64,000 bases of DNA, from positions 75,681,452 to 75,745,451 of the forward strand of contig NC_090757.1 in NCBI RefSeq assembly GCF_036898095.1, read 5' to 3'. Made by a program: the position numbers and the translations under genes. Under the pieces are notes generated by a model. The model saw only the letters and a program-made list of their open reading frames with translations, had not been told where the DNA came from and did not search any database. Source of the DNA: Palaemon carinicauda (lineage: Eukaryota; Arthropoda; Malacostraca; Decapoda; Palaemonidae). Shown piece by piece: positions 41,200 through 51,882 of this stretch (its first letter is position 1; each line of letters starts with the position of its first letter).

Positions 41200-41553
41200 A
41201 GAAAAACACCGAAAAACACTAAAAAAAGCACAACAAACGGTCGTGATGATGCTATGAAAGGAGTGACGTAATTGGCGTGGGTTGAGATGGTGGTAGTAGC
41301 ATTCAGTGGTGGGTGTTGAACGGCACCTCGCTGTAACGGGGATATTGAAAAGGAGATATCTAAATGGCGAGGAGACCTCTGGTTGTGATTTATCACTCCC
41401 CAGTATTATACCGACACCTTATATAGGTGAGCGAACTGGGTTCAACCCTGGAATTCCTATGCAACTTTTTTCTCTGGTAATTCATAGCAGTTATATACCT
41501 TAGAAATGATGCAAAAGGAGCATTTCACGGAGCGGCACAGGTGGAGCCCAGAA
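41200..41553 (+). repeat. Left inverted terminal repeat of D-prime
   Basis: Inverted partner of 38,250-38,620. It ends with GGTGGAGCCCAGAAA next to F's gag. Confidence 0.9.
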
Positions 41554-43817
41554 ATCAGCTTATGTCCAATGTCAAAATTTTGAAAAGTGAAAGTGTTAAA
41601 GTGAAAAGTGGTAAAAATGTTTTCAGTGTTAATGCGGAGGGTTCACCTGTTCGTGCTTGTCGCTCACCCAGTCCGAGACCTCTTTCAAGCTCCCCAGCCC
41701 CTGGGAGAAGGAATGTCACAAGACCAAAGGTAGCAATAGGCGTTAAACAACGAACAGACGTTCTCTCAGAGGTTACAGACGTTGCTCCTCAAGCACGTCC
41801 TTACCACAACAGAGGCGAGACTAAGTTCTCCTCGTCTTCCGATGACTCGTTTGTAAAGAAAGAAATCCTGGCGTCAGGTTTTGAGATATTTAAAGAGAAA
41901 GTTAGTTCCTTCAGAACAGAGTACTGTATCCATCCTGGCTGTAGTCACTGGAGCAGCCCGGAACGTATTCCTTCTTCAGAGGAAGGTTCCCCGATTAAAC
42001 GTTCATATTTAACATCTAGTTTTGTGGCTCTGGAGGCCCCTTCTAAGAGTCACAATCCCGTTGTGCTTTCTGGTCGTTCCAGACGCGACCTTAATACTGC
42101 GACTCTCGTTGATAGTGCTGACGTTTATGAACAGACGTTCCCGATGTCGAGGTCTGTTCCGAGTGTTGTAGATCCTAAACTTAGTGTTTTGCAGGACATG
42201 CAGTCCAAGCTGCCCTCCTTAATGCAGGCTTACGGTCCTGCTCCTGTTCGTCAGGAACCTTTGCTTGCAGTACGTCACGGGTCTGCTAAACGAGTGTCAG
42301 GTCTTCAACCATCTAAGCGTGAAGTGTTACGTCATTGCGATGTTAACCCCAGTGTTAGCTTTGCGGCTAAGCGAGATTCAGATCGTAAATCTCGACGTAA
42401 CCTTGAACGTCAGTCCGTTCAGTCTAACCTTGATTTCGAACTGCAGTCACTGCAGTCTCGCTATGACGTTGAACGTCAGCCACTGCAGTCACTACATAAC
42501 GTCGAGCGGCAGACACCGCAGTCACGACGTGACGTCGAGCGGCAGACACCGCAGTCACGACATGACGTCGAGCGTCAGTCACAGCAGTCACGACGTGACG
42601 TCGAGCGCCAGTCACAGCAGTCACGACGTGACGTTGAGCTGCAGTCACCGCAGTCACGACGTGAGGTCGAGCGTCAGTCACCGCAGTCACGACGTGTAGT
42701 CAATCGACAGTCACTGCAGTCACGACGTGAAGTCGACCCTCCTGCCTTAACTTCTTCTCAGATACAAGTCGATGTAGGCTGTCAAGCTTTACCTTCGCGA
42801 CAAACGGGGATTTCTCCTTCTCGTAAGGATTTGATTTTATCAGATGAAGTTTTCTCTGAAGAGGAAATTGATGATCCTCTATCGACTAATGTTCCTCTAG
42901 GGATCCTTTCAGAGGAAGAGGGACCTAAGGTTGTCCAACAATCCCTTGATTTTAGAAAGATCATGAATGTTTTTAGAGAAGTTTTTCCAATTTAGTTTGT
43001 GACTGCTGCTCCTCGATCACCACCTTCTAAGTTTACGTTAGTTTTGACTGCTGCGACACCTTCGTATACAAAGTTAGTGCTCTCTCGCTCTTCCAAGAGA
43101 ACCATGCGCTTGCTGGGAGACTGGTTGGCAACCAGAAGAAGCCTAGGAAAGTCTGCTTTTGCTTTTCCTCCTTCTAAGTTAGCGTCACGTTCCAGCGTAT
43201 GGTATGACACGGGAGAAGTTCTCGGCTTAGGATTACCTGCCTCTGCCCAGGGAGACTTCTCAAGCCTGGTAGACTCTCCCCGTCGTCTAGCCATGAGACG
43301 CTCCAAGATTTTGTGGACCCCTTCAGAACTGGATCATCTACTGAAAGGAATATTTCATGCTTTCGAAGTTTTTAATTTTTTGGATTGGTCTTTAGGAGCT
43401 TTAAGTAAAAAGGTTTCTCCCTCGGACAATGATGCTGCCATCCAAATTATGTCATGTATGGACAAGGCCATAGTGGACAGTTCCAACGAACTTGCGGCTG
43501 TTTTCACTGCAGGAGTGTTAAAGAAAAGGGAATCATTATGTTCATTCCTTTCTTTAGGAATTACCCCATGCCAAAAGTCAGAGTTAATGTCTGCTCCTCT
43601 ATCGAATACTCTGTTCCCACACATGCTTATTAAAGATATTGCGTTGTCTCTTGCATTGAAAGATACGCATGATCTAGTGGCCAAAACAGCACGCAAAGTT
43701 TTGCCCTCATCCTTTAGCAGCAACAAACCCAAGTTTGATTTGCCAGCCTCGAGATTTATTCCTCCCTTTCGTGGCAGAGCCTCCAACAGAGGCACCTCTT
43801 GCCCTGACAGAAGGTGA
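41554..43817 (+). pseudogene. gag of element F, segment 3 (main part)
   Basis: Resumes the helix (QLMSNVKILKSESVKVKSG) and has the block CRSPSPRPLSSSPAPGRRN also found in G and twice in H. A Ser-rich region, then a 10-codon tandem repeat (42,400-42,740), then LSVLQDMQSKLPSLMQ-like helices lie inside it or before it. A single TAG at 42,993 separates the capsid-like part (43,070-43,640, MRLLGDWLATRRSLGKSAF and FHAFEVFNFLDWSLGALS). It ends in an Arg-rich tail (PPFRGRASNRGTSC). Apart from the two insertions, that one stop is the only break I see in this segment. Confidence 0.8.
42400..42740 (+). repeat. Tandem 30-bp (10-codon) repeats in gag of F
   Basis: About eleven units of GACGT(C/T)GAGCGTCAGTCACC and GCAGTCACGAC encode VERQSPQSRRD-like decapeptides. 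The central units are almost identical and the edges decay. It lies at the place where G has the 24-bp ERPSK array. Confidence 0.95.
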
Positions 43818-45480
43818 GATAAGAGAAGAGGATCCAGGTCCACCCGTGGCAAAGTCTGACTGTCCACGGCTTCAGACAGCAGTAGGTGCCAGACTGACAA
43901 ACTTCTGGCAAGCATGGGAGAGAAGGGGAGTGGATCAGTGGTCAGTACTTTTTATTAAAGGAGGGTTACAAAATCCCATTTGTATGGAAACCTCCTCTAG
44001 TACATATTCCAATAGACCTCTCTCCCAGGTATCGAGAGGAAGCAAAGAGACAAGCCTTGCAACATCAGGTGTCTCTTTTGTTAGAGAAGGGGGCGGTGGT
44101 GAAGGTCTTGGACCTTCAATCCCCAGGCTTTTACAACCGTCTCTTCCTGTTTCCGAAGAACTCAGGGGGTTGGAGACCAGTGCTAGATGTGAGTGCACTC
44201 AACGTGTTCATTATGAAAACCAAGTTCACGATGGAAACAACAAAATCTGTTCTAGCAGCAGTAAGGAAAGACGACTGGATGGTCTCTCTCAACCTCTAGG
44301 ATGCGTACTTCCATATCCCGATTCACCCAACCTTTCAACGTTATCTAAGGTTCATGCACGGGAAAGAAGTGTACCAATTTTCGAGCACTGTGCTTCGGCC
44401 TCAGCCCTGCTCCTCTAGTTTTTACAAGGCTCATGCGGAATGTAGCAAGCTTCCTATATTCGTCAGGGATCAGAGCCTCCCTTTATTTAGACGACTGGTT
44501 AATCAGAGCATCGTCCTTCCACCGCTGTCTGAAGGATCTCATGTGGACATTGAACCTAGCCAAAGAGTTAGGTCTCCTGGTGAACAAAGAAAAGTCATAG
44601 CTGACTCCATCCCAGACGATTCTATATTTGGGGATGGAGATACAGAGTCAAGTTTTTTGGGTTTTTCCATCGCCCACAAGATTTGAGCAAGCTCTGTTAA
44701 AAATTCATCTCTGTCAGAAGAAGAGCAATTGATCGGTAAGGGTTTGGATGAGCCTCGTGGGAACCCTATCATCATTAGAACAATTTGTCTCCCTGGGAAG
44801 ACTCAACCTTCGTCCTCTCCAATTCCACCTAAACCAACATTTGAACAAAGAGAAGGGCTTAGAGGCTATTTCCATTCCGATCTCAAACTCAAGACGTGCT
44901 TGGCTTGGTGGGAGAACAACCTCAGACGTCGAGAGGGTCTCTCACTGGCCCCCAAGAGCCCAGACCATGTGTTGTATTCAGACGCATCGGACATGGGTTG
45001 AGGAGCAACTCTGGACAATCGAGAATGCTCAGGTCTTTGGTCCAAAGATCAGAAGAGACTTCATATAATCCACAAGGAGCTTCTGGCAGTCCATCTGGCC
45101 TTGAAAAGTTTCTAGAATCTGATCAAGAACAAGGTGGTACAAGTGAACTCGGACAATACCACGGCCTTAGCCTATATCTCAAAACAGGGAAGAACCCACT
45201 CTCACTCCCTTTTCGTCACCGCAAAGGACCTCATCATTTGGTCAAAGGAAAGAAACATCTCCCTTATGACGAGATTTGTTCAAGGAGAAAAGAATGTGAT
45301 AGCAGACTGCCTCAGCAGAAGAGGGCAAGTCATCTCCACGGAGTGGACGCTTCACCAGGACGTGTGCGAGGATTTGGGGTCGACCTACCATAGACCTGTT
45401 TGCGACTTCCTTGACAGAGGTTTCCCACTTACTGCTCTCCAGTCCCAGATCCAGAGGCAGCCCACATAGACGCTTTTCTT
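43800..45480 (+). pseudogene. RT and RNase H pol region of element F
   Basis: Starts by overlapping the end of gag (LTNFWQAWERRGVDQW, 43,890). RT blocks are SPGFYNRLFLFPKNSGGW (44,120), LDVSALNVFIMKTKF, MVSLNL followed by a TAG (44,297) and DAYFHIPIHPTFQRYLRF. The catalytic box YLDDWL is preserved at 44,484-44,495, in a shifted frame. LVGTLSSLEQFVSLGRL follows at 44,750. RNase H reads VQVNSDNTTALAYIS (45,135) and NVIADCLSRRGQ (45,293). About four frame changes and two stops were seen. It functions in copying the RNA of DIRS elements, but this copy is inactive. Confidence 0.8.
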
Positions 45481-46799
45481 CTGGACTGGTCGCACCTAGA
45501 AATCTATGCCTTTCCTCCTTTCAAGATCCTACACAAGGTTCTTCAGAAGTTCACCTCTCACGAAGAGACCAGGTTGACGTTGGTTGCTCCCCTCTTGCCC
45601 TCAATGGAATGGTTCACCGAGGTACATCAATGGCTGGTGGACGTTCCAAGAAGTTTACCATTGCGAATGGAGCTCCTCCGTCAACCTCACATAAAGAGAT
45701 TCCATCAAAGCCTCCCCCCACTTCATCTAACTGCCTTCAGACTATCGAGAGACACTCTAGAGCTTGAGGGTTTTCGAAGGAGGCAGCAAGAGCGATTGCA
45801 AGGGCGAGGAGATCCTCTACCATTAAGATCTACCAATCTAAATGGGAGGTATTTAGAGACTGGTACAAGTCCTCCTCTGTTTCCTCATCCAATACCACTG
45901 TAGCACAGATCGCAGACTTCCTGCTTCATCTTAGAAATAACCGCAGCCTTTCTGCCTCTACTATTAAAGGCTACAGAAGCATGTTCGCTGCAGTGTTTAG
46001 ATACAGAAACCTGGATTTGTCTGATAATAAGGATCTTCAAGACCTTCTCAAGTCTTTTGAAACTTCCAAGGGACGTCAAATTACTACCCCAGCTTGGAAT
46101 TTGGACATAGTCCTTAAGTTTCTTATGTCTGAAAGATTTGAGCCTCTAAACTCAGCTTCTCTCAAAGATCTTACCCTCAAAACTCTCTTTTTAGTGACCC
46201 TTGCTACTGCAAAGAGAGTCAGTGAAGTGCATGCCTTCAGCAAAAACTTTGGCTTCTGCTCCAATAAAGCAGTGTGCTCTCTGCAGCTTGGTTTCCTGGC
46301 CAAAAATGAGCGACCATTTCATCCATGGCCGAAATCATTTGAGATTCCCAACCTATCGGAGGTGGTTGGGAAGGAAATTGAAAGAGTCTTATGCCCTGTA
46401 AGGGCTCTGAAGTTTTATCTTAATAGAACCAAAACGTTACGAAATAATTCAGAGTCTTTATGGTGTTCAGTAAAAAAGCCCTCCTTACCAATGTCGAAAA
46501 ATGCCTTGTCATATTTTGTTTGACTTTTAATTAGAGAGGCCCACACTCACTTAAATGAGGATGATCGGAAATTGCTTAAAGTTAAAACTCATGAAGTCAG
46601 AGCAGTGGCGACGTCAGTGGGTTTTAAACAGAATAGATCCCCTAGAAGTATTATGGATGCAACCTTTTGGAGGAATAAATCTGTGTTCGCGTCACATTAT
46701 TTAAAAAATGTCCAGACTCTTTATGACGACTGCTACACGGGACCATTCGTAGCAGCGAGTGCAGTAGTGGGTGAAGGTTCTACCACTACATTCCCTTAA
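45411..46799 (+). pseudogene. Tyrosine recombinase of element F, nearly intact
   Basis: One frame runs from 45,411 to 46,799 with only two stops, both TGA (45,765 and 46,521). The second replaces an arginine position of the family (FIRLL) and the first a probable arginine. The first 350 bases overlap the methyltransferase end in another frame (VAPLLPSMEWF, 45,583). The core-binding domain reads FSKEAARAIARARRSSTIK and KWEVFRDW (45,771-45,870). Box I is LATAKRVSEVHAF (46,200), the lysine is in LGFLAKNERP, H-x-x-R is HEVRAVATS (46,590), then ATFWRN and SHYLKN (candidate tyrosine, 46,695). All catalytic residues are visible. The protein resolves and inserts the circular DNA intermediate. Confidence 0.85.
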
Positions 46800-47180
46800 T
46801 CCCAATATCCTTTTTCTTCTCTTGAAACTTTTTAAAATTTTGGGGGGGTTGTATGTGGAGACTGAGATAGTCTTCCGCAATCCTTTGATTTGGCGGGTGG
46901 TCAAACTTGTTTCTTGAGAGTGCCCAGATAAAGGGTATTGTTGAGGTCCTGTTATAGGGGTGTTTACCCCATATATAACAGCACCTAGAGGTATTTCAGC
47001 CCCCTGAGTGGATCGCTGGGCTTCATAAGGAGAGCGGATTAATGAGGCTGAGTATCATCAAAATCAGCTTCCTTATGAGGTACTAATACTCAAGTTTGTT
47101 TTTTAATTGTCAAAACTCTTGAGTTTATATTCCTGCAATGTTTAATACTGGTCTCTACCCTCCACCAAGGGTGTGAATCA
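46800..47180 (+). other. 3' non-coding region of element F
   Basis: Homologous to G at 30,593-30,962 and H at 51,240-51,550. No gene is seen. Confidence 0.8.
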
Positions 47181-47270
47181 GCTATATATATATCCACCGG
47201 CTAAGTTAAATATTTAAAAATTATATTTTCAATTTAAGATAAATTTTTTAATATACTTACCCGGTGGTTA
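47181..47270 (+). repeat. Internal complementary region of element F
   Basis: CACCGGCTAAGTTAAATATT complements the left tip, and ATTTTCAATTTAAGATAAA to TACCCGGTGG complements the right tip. Confidence 0.9.
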
Positions 47271-47508
47271 TACGGTATATAATTAAATACCCTCCCTTCC
47301 GCCCCTCTAGAGACCCTACGGGCTGAGAAGAACTGGAGCTTATCGGAATATGTTTAGTATCCTGCCGACAGTTGGCGCTAGTGTACACCCAGCCAACCAG
47401 CATGGTGATCGCCCGCGAGTTTTGAATCTGCCGATCGTCGGAGATGTTAGCTATATATATATCCACCGGGTAAGTATATTAAAAAATTTATTCTAAATTG
47501 AAAATATC
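47271..47508 (-). repeat. Right inverted terminal repeat of element F
   Basis: Inverted copy of 35,536-35,735. Confidence 0.9.
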
Positions 47509-48325
47509 ATTTTAAACTTCACGAAAGCATAAGGGCGGAATGTAAACATCTCGTCCATTGATGACGTCACAGCTTGATCCGTAGGCTAAAACTCTGTCTT
47601 GCTTTTTTACAAAGAATACTTTCTTTTGAAGTATTAAGTTATGATTTAGATTAAAGGATTGTTATCTTAAGAAAATTTTATCCTTTTAATAGTTTTTCTT
47701 TAGATAATCTTCGATCTGCTTGCAAAGATTAACTAGCGTTCAGTTTATTTTTGTTAAGCAGTTGTCAGTATCGTTACAATATTACAATATCTCTTTGTAG
47801 CGATTTTTATGAATAGTACATTCTTTTTACAACTCAAGTTTTTAAGTTGTACTATATCAAAGGAACATTTTATTTTACAATTAATTGGTCCTTTGAGTAT
47901 TTTTCTTTATTCGGAGATTAAAGGAAGTTACAGTTCAATTAATGTTTATACGACACAGTATTCTTTACAATCGATGTAGCGCACGATTCTGTGTATCGTT
48001 GTTTACTTACTGGTTTTTGGAATACTAAAATTGTTCATATATTAATTGTAGATTTTCCAATGGGTACGGGTGATAATTCGCCTTTTATTGGAACCCCTTA
48101 ATTTAAGGGTTTATTTTGATTTATAAATATTATATCTATTAAGGTAATATTTAATATTTTGTTGCATTTATATGGAATTCATTGACTTTTGCATTCCCAT
48201 TCAAACCATTGAAAGAATTGTAATTCTCTCTACGGAGTTCATTTCGTTTGAAAGAGCATTTACTTTGGTTTTGAAATAATTGTGAAAATATCTTTTTACC
48301 AAAGAGTAAAATGCAAATTTTTTAG
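47509..48325 (+). other. AT-rich leader of element H after F
   Basis: No open frame or motif. It lies where the N-terminal part of gag would be expected. The Cys-rich gag motif is not found, so that part of H is deleted or replaced. Confidence 0.5.
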
Positions 48326-49170
48326 TGCTAAATTACGCAGAGAATTTTATTCAGTGGAAAGTGCTTCTATTCGGACCTGTCGTTATCCTAGCCTTAGACC
48401 TCTGTCAAGCTACCGGACCCAGGGGAGAAGTTAAGTCGAACGGCGAAAGCAATCGAGAGGGTAGCAGGCGTTACAGTCTTTTAAGACCCGAACAGAAGTC
48501 CTCTCGAGCGTTTTCTGTCAATCCCCAGAACGCTCACCCTCGCTATAGATAAGGCGAGGTATTAGTGTTTTCTAACATTAAATGCGCGCTTCGGGTGCTA
48601 AGCTGAAAACAAAATTAGACTCATTCTGCGTGTGTTACGTTTCATGCGGCGCGGACGTAGTGCTGTTGCATCCACCAGATGGGTGTCGTCTCCCAACAGT
48701 GGGAAGTGCCTGGGATTGACGAAGATAATGCTGCATACGTTTCGCCTAAGGTTGATCGTTGGTCTTTGCTGTTAGACATGAAACAGCAACTATCTTCGTT
48801 TATGCAGTCTTATCAGTCTGCCGTTGGCAGTGCGGTTGGGTGTCACGATTCCGGTTTTGACGCGGTCCCACAGGCTACGTGTCTTTTCCGGTGATGACTC
48901 GTTGTCGCACAGGCGGCCTACCAGCCGCAATGTTCAACGGTGGGAGGAGGTGGATGCATCACTTCGATTACCTGCTCAACGCCAACCAACCGCTCATAGC
49001 GCCTAGTATCAGTCTATTCAGGCGCTCCGACGTTCGCCAGGCAGCAGAGCATGCTACCAAGCAACATGACAGACAGCAGAACCGGCGAAGCGTCAACGGA
49101 ACGGTGCGTCAACGGACGCGGAACGTCAACGGAGCGTCAGCGTCAGTGTGGACGCTTCGCTACCTATGAC
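48326..49170 (+). pseudogene. Degenerate gag fragment 1 of element H
   Basis: In broken frames it reads CRYPSLRPLSSYRTQGR (48,385-48,430), parallel to the CRSPSPRPLSSSPAPGRR block of F gag. It continues with LLLDMKQQLSSFMQSYQSA (48,765-48,825), parallel to F's LQDMQSKLPSLMQAY. It ends in a short GTCAACGGA-type repeat (49,085-49,145) where F and G have their arrays. Several stops are present. Confidence 0.65.
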
Positions 49171-49544
49171 AATAGACTTTGATGTCTGCCTGACCATGAC
49201 CACCTAGCGTTGAGTCATTGTTGCTCCAGGCGCTGTATTAAGAAAGAAATCTTAACTAGAAAGAATTATATTCTCGGACCAAGGCCTGCTGGGCTAATTC
49301 TTAGTTGGGAGAACTAGAATTAAAACCTCTAAGCACTGAGGTCTGAATTCAGAATCCTAAGGAGTGAACTCCTAGGAATCAAGACTTCTCTTCCTAGGAT
49401 AGAGTATTGTAGGAGGAAGGGAGCAACTTTCAGAAACTCATGAGAGTTTTCCTTTTATTTTATACCTGCTGCTCCTCGTTCCAACTTCAGAGTTTTCGCT
49501 AGTTGCGTTGATGGTGTCTCTATTTTATTTTTATAGGGAAAGAT

Positions 49545-49620
49545 GGCTCAGTAAGTAAATAAGAAAATAAATAAATTAACATTAAATCATTCTCAGAAAA
49601 GTAACGAACCTTACTGTAAG
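49545..49620 (-). repeat. Fragment of a decapod LINE tail
   Basis: AAATAAATAAATTAACATTA and AAATCATTCT resemble the extended form of the LINE 3' tail whose other part is seen at 24,204-24,343 in the opposite orientation. From memory of the family only. Confidence 0.4.
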
Positions 49621-49799
49621 AGGTTGATGCAGCTCCTGCAGCTGCAACAGCAGGAAGTGTATTAATGTCTTTATGAGAATAGAGCGTAAAAGTATATCTC
49701 CCACCACGGGCAGATCTTTTATGATTTAATGTATTATGTTTTAAAACGCTCTTGTTTAGTGACTTGTAAACATAGCACAGTGCACTGGAGGAGGGGTTT

Positions 49800-51240
49800 G
49801 TTCTTGTTTGTCTTACTCCTAGCCCTACACCTCTTCCTTACTTTCCAACCCCTGGGAGAAGGAAGGTCAGTAGGCTGAGGTACATCGCGGACCTTGTGCG
49901 TTAAACGTATGTTCCGCCAAGCGATCCTGTTGATGCAGTCCCAGACGTTCCCTCTCCGCCTTGGAATGATGAAATAAAGCTCTTTTCTTCACCTACGATT
50001 GTCGAACTATGACGTCGCAACCATGTGACATAGTTTCTTGAGAAGAGCGAAGTTGGAATGTCTTGAAGCGATAAGTTCGTCATCGCTATGGTATCACGGA
50101 TCTTGTAACTTTTTTCTGCGTAATAGGACGCAGTTCCCTGACAGCGATGATGTTCTACATTTTCCCTGTCTACTAGACTAGGAAGCTACTCGTCATGTAC
50201 GCACGCGAACAGAACTTACCCTCGCAGCAGGCGTGTCGTGATGCTTAAACTGGAAGCAATCAAGCGTGTTTTCTTCCACGAGAGAAGCGGAAGTCAGACA
50301 AGTCGCATACAATCCTAGCTCTTCCTCTGGAATCTTACACACTTTCAGGGAAGAAAGAGTTTGTCCTCATCGAAGGACGCAAAACCTAGACTTGGTAGTC
50401 ACCAATCAATACGTGCAAGACCTTTCAGGAGTCGTGTGTTTTCTAATAACTTATCCTGCAGTAACTGATGTTCGCCGGAAGTTTTTCTTTTCGAAAGAAG
50501 GTGACGTGTCACCACCAAAACCGCTTTAAGACTCATAGTTCTTCGGAAGAAAAGGTGCTCAGTTTGCTTCTGTTCACGCTTCTTCTCCTCCCCCAGTTTG
50601 GGGAAATGTTTAGTACTTTCTTCTGGGGTCTAGCGACTACTGTTGACGGTATCTCACAACATTGGATACGTTCAGGTCGCGCACAAGGCGCGCTGGAAAT
50701 GTCTTAAGGACTCTCCCAGGTCGCTCACGGGACTGCGGTTGATGATCTTTCCCAGCCTTCGCTCACGCTTGAGTTGGCGCACATGCTGCCCCGCGAGTGT
50801 AGGTTTGGTCTGAGCTAAAAGAGGTCAATTTCATCTCTTTTTAGCGTTTACGATTCTTGGGGGGGAAAAAATTTTCTCCTAAAAGAGTCTTAAGGACTAC
50901 CATAGACCAAAGAAATGGTTTTCCATTAGTATCAGACAGCGTAGTTCTCCGATGCTAAGCAACGCTTCCTCGCAGAGATATGCTCGTGTTATGGGAAGCG
51001 TTAGAGCAGACGCTTGTAGCAGTCTGGTCTTTCTCTTACGGCAGACGTCACGCAGACGCAGACGCAAGTTCTGGTCTCTCCCTCACGCAGTCACAGACAC
51101 AGACGCCAGTCTGGTCGTATGTTGGACGCTGACAGTCAAAGTTGATCCTTTCAACAAGTTGTCCCATCTTCGCGGTCTGCGGGACACGGGACTACCACTC
51201 GTGCGGAACTTTTATATAAGTTTTTATGATTGTACGTGAA
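49800..51240 (+). pseudogene. Degenerate gag fragment 2 of element H
   Basis: A second copy of the same gag block appears at 49,815-49,870 (LTPSPTPLPYFPTPGRRKVS), followed by a decayed Ser/Arg-rich region with short GCAGACGCAGACGCAAG-type repeats (50,990-51,120). Having two copies of one gag block in order suggests that H contains a tandem duplication or a second truncated element. No RT or YR motif is found. Confidence 0.55.
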
Positions 51241-51550
51241 GATTGGTCGGCAATCTTCCGCAATCTTTGACTTAGTCAGGTGGTCATTTTGTTCCTAGAG
51301 AGCGCCCGGAACAAGGGTATTAGTTGAGGTCCTGTCATGTTATAGGTTATTGAACCGTTTGACAGCTCCTAGAGATCATCACCCCCCTGGGTGGACTGCT
51401 GGATCTCCTAAGGATAGCAGACGAAATGAGGCGTAGAATCATAGCAGTCAGCTTCCTTATCAGGTGAGAACCTCTTTAAGTTGTTTATGTAACTCTCAAG
51501 TGAATTTCCAATTATATAGCTGTCTCTGACCCGCCACCAAGGGTGTCATT
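51241..51550 (+). other. 3' non-coding region of element H
   Basis: Homologous to G and F, for example GAGAGCGCCCGGAACAAGGG and GTCAGCTTCCTTATCAGGTG. No gene is present. Confidence 0.8.
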
Positions 51551-51650
51551 CAGCCATTCTTATATAACCAGCGGGTAAGTTTTATATTTAAAAATTATAT
51601 TTTTATAATAGAATAAATATTTTAATATACTTACCCGCTGGTTATATAAG
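51551..51650 (+). repeat. Internal complementary region of element H
   Basis: GCCATTCTTATATAACCAGC and GGGTAAGTTTTATATTTAAA complement the left tip, and the part up to TACCCGCTGGTTATATAAG complements the right tip. Confidence 0.9.
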
Positions 51651-51882
51651 TTAAAAACCCACCCTCCTCCCCTCTAAGAGACCATGGGGCATGGAAGATC
51701 TGAAGGGTTTGGTATAGTTCTACCTGCAGTACTGCGAGGGCGCTAGTGTACACCTGGTATATCTGCGATAGCCGCGCGAGATTTTGAATTTTCTGCCGGG
51801 CGTCAAGAGACTTTAGCCATTCTCATATAACCAGCGGGTAAGTATATTAAAAAATGTATTTTATTATGAAAATATAATTTTT
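51651..51882 (-). repeat. Right inverted terminal repeat of element H
   Basis: Inverted copy of 35,190-35,410. Confidence 0.9.

Larger units (their letters stand above)
38250..41553 (-). mobile_element. Non-autonomous DIRS-like element D-prime (3.3 kb, minus strand)
   Basis: Same subfamily as D: the same terminal word GGGATTTTGACGAAGG (38,255) and the same ICR type (38,625-38,715). ITRs of about 330 bp lie at 38,250-38,620 and 41,200-41,553. A deletion of several kb joins a gag exon to the last third of the YR gene. It splits F's gag inside the helix codons, and the flanks rejoin to match G (SADRTQLM) with no duplication. Confidence 0.9.
35536..47508 (+). mobile_element. Complete DIRS-like retrotransposon F, itself interrupted twice
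   Basis: The tips are tied by the ICR at about 47,181-47,270. Subtracting the Tigger-like transposon and D-prime leaves an element of about 6.7 kb with gag, pol and YR of the G subfamily. It lies in the leader of H: the sequence before 35,536 (GATTAGAAGGTTTTTCAACC) matches G's leader around 24,648. Its genes are the least damaged of the subfamily. Confidence 0.9.
35190..51882 (+). mobile_element. Non-autonomous DIRS-like element H (gag-only), split by F
   Basis: The left tip (about 35,190, AAACTTACCCGCTGGTTATA) and the right tip (to 51,882) are inverted repeats. The ICR at 51,551-51,650 joins the complements of both. Without the inserted F the element is about 4.7 kb. It keeps the ITRs, gag remnants and the 3' region of the G/F subfamily, but I find no RT, RNase H or recombinase motif between 47,509 and 51,550. 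It would depend on enzymes from related copies. Confidence 0.8.
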
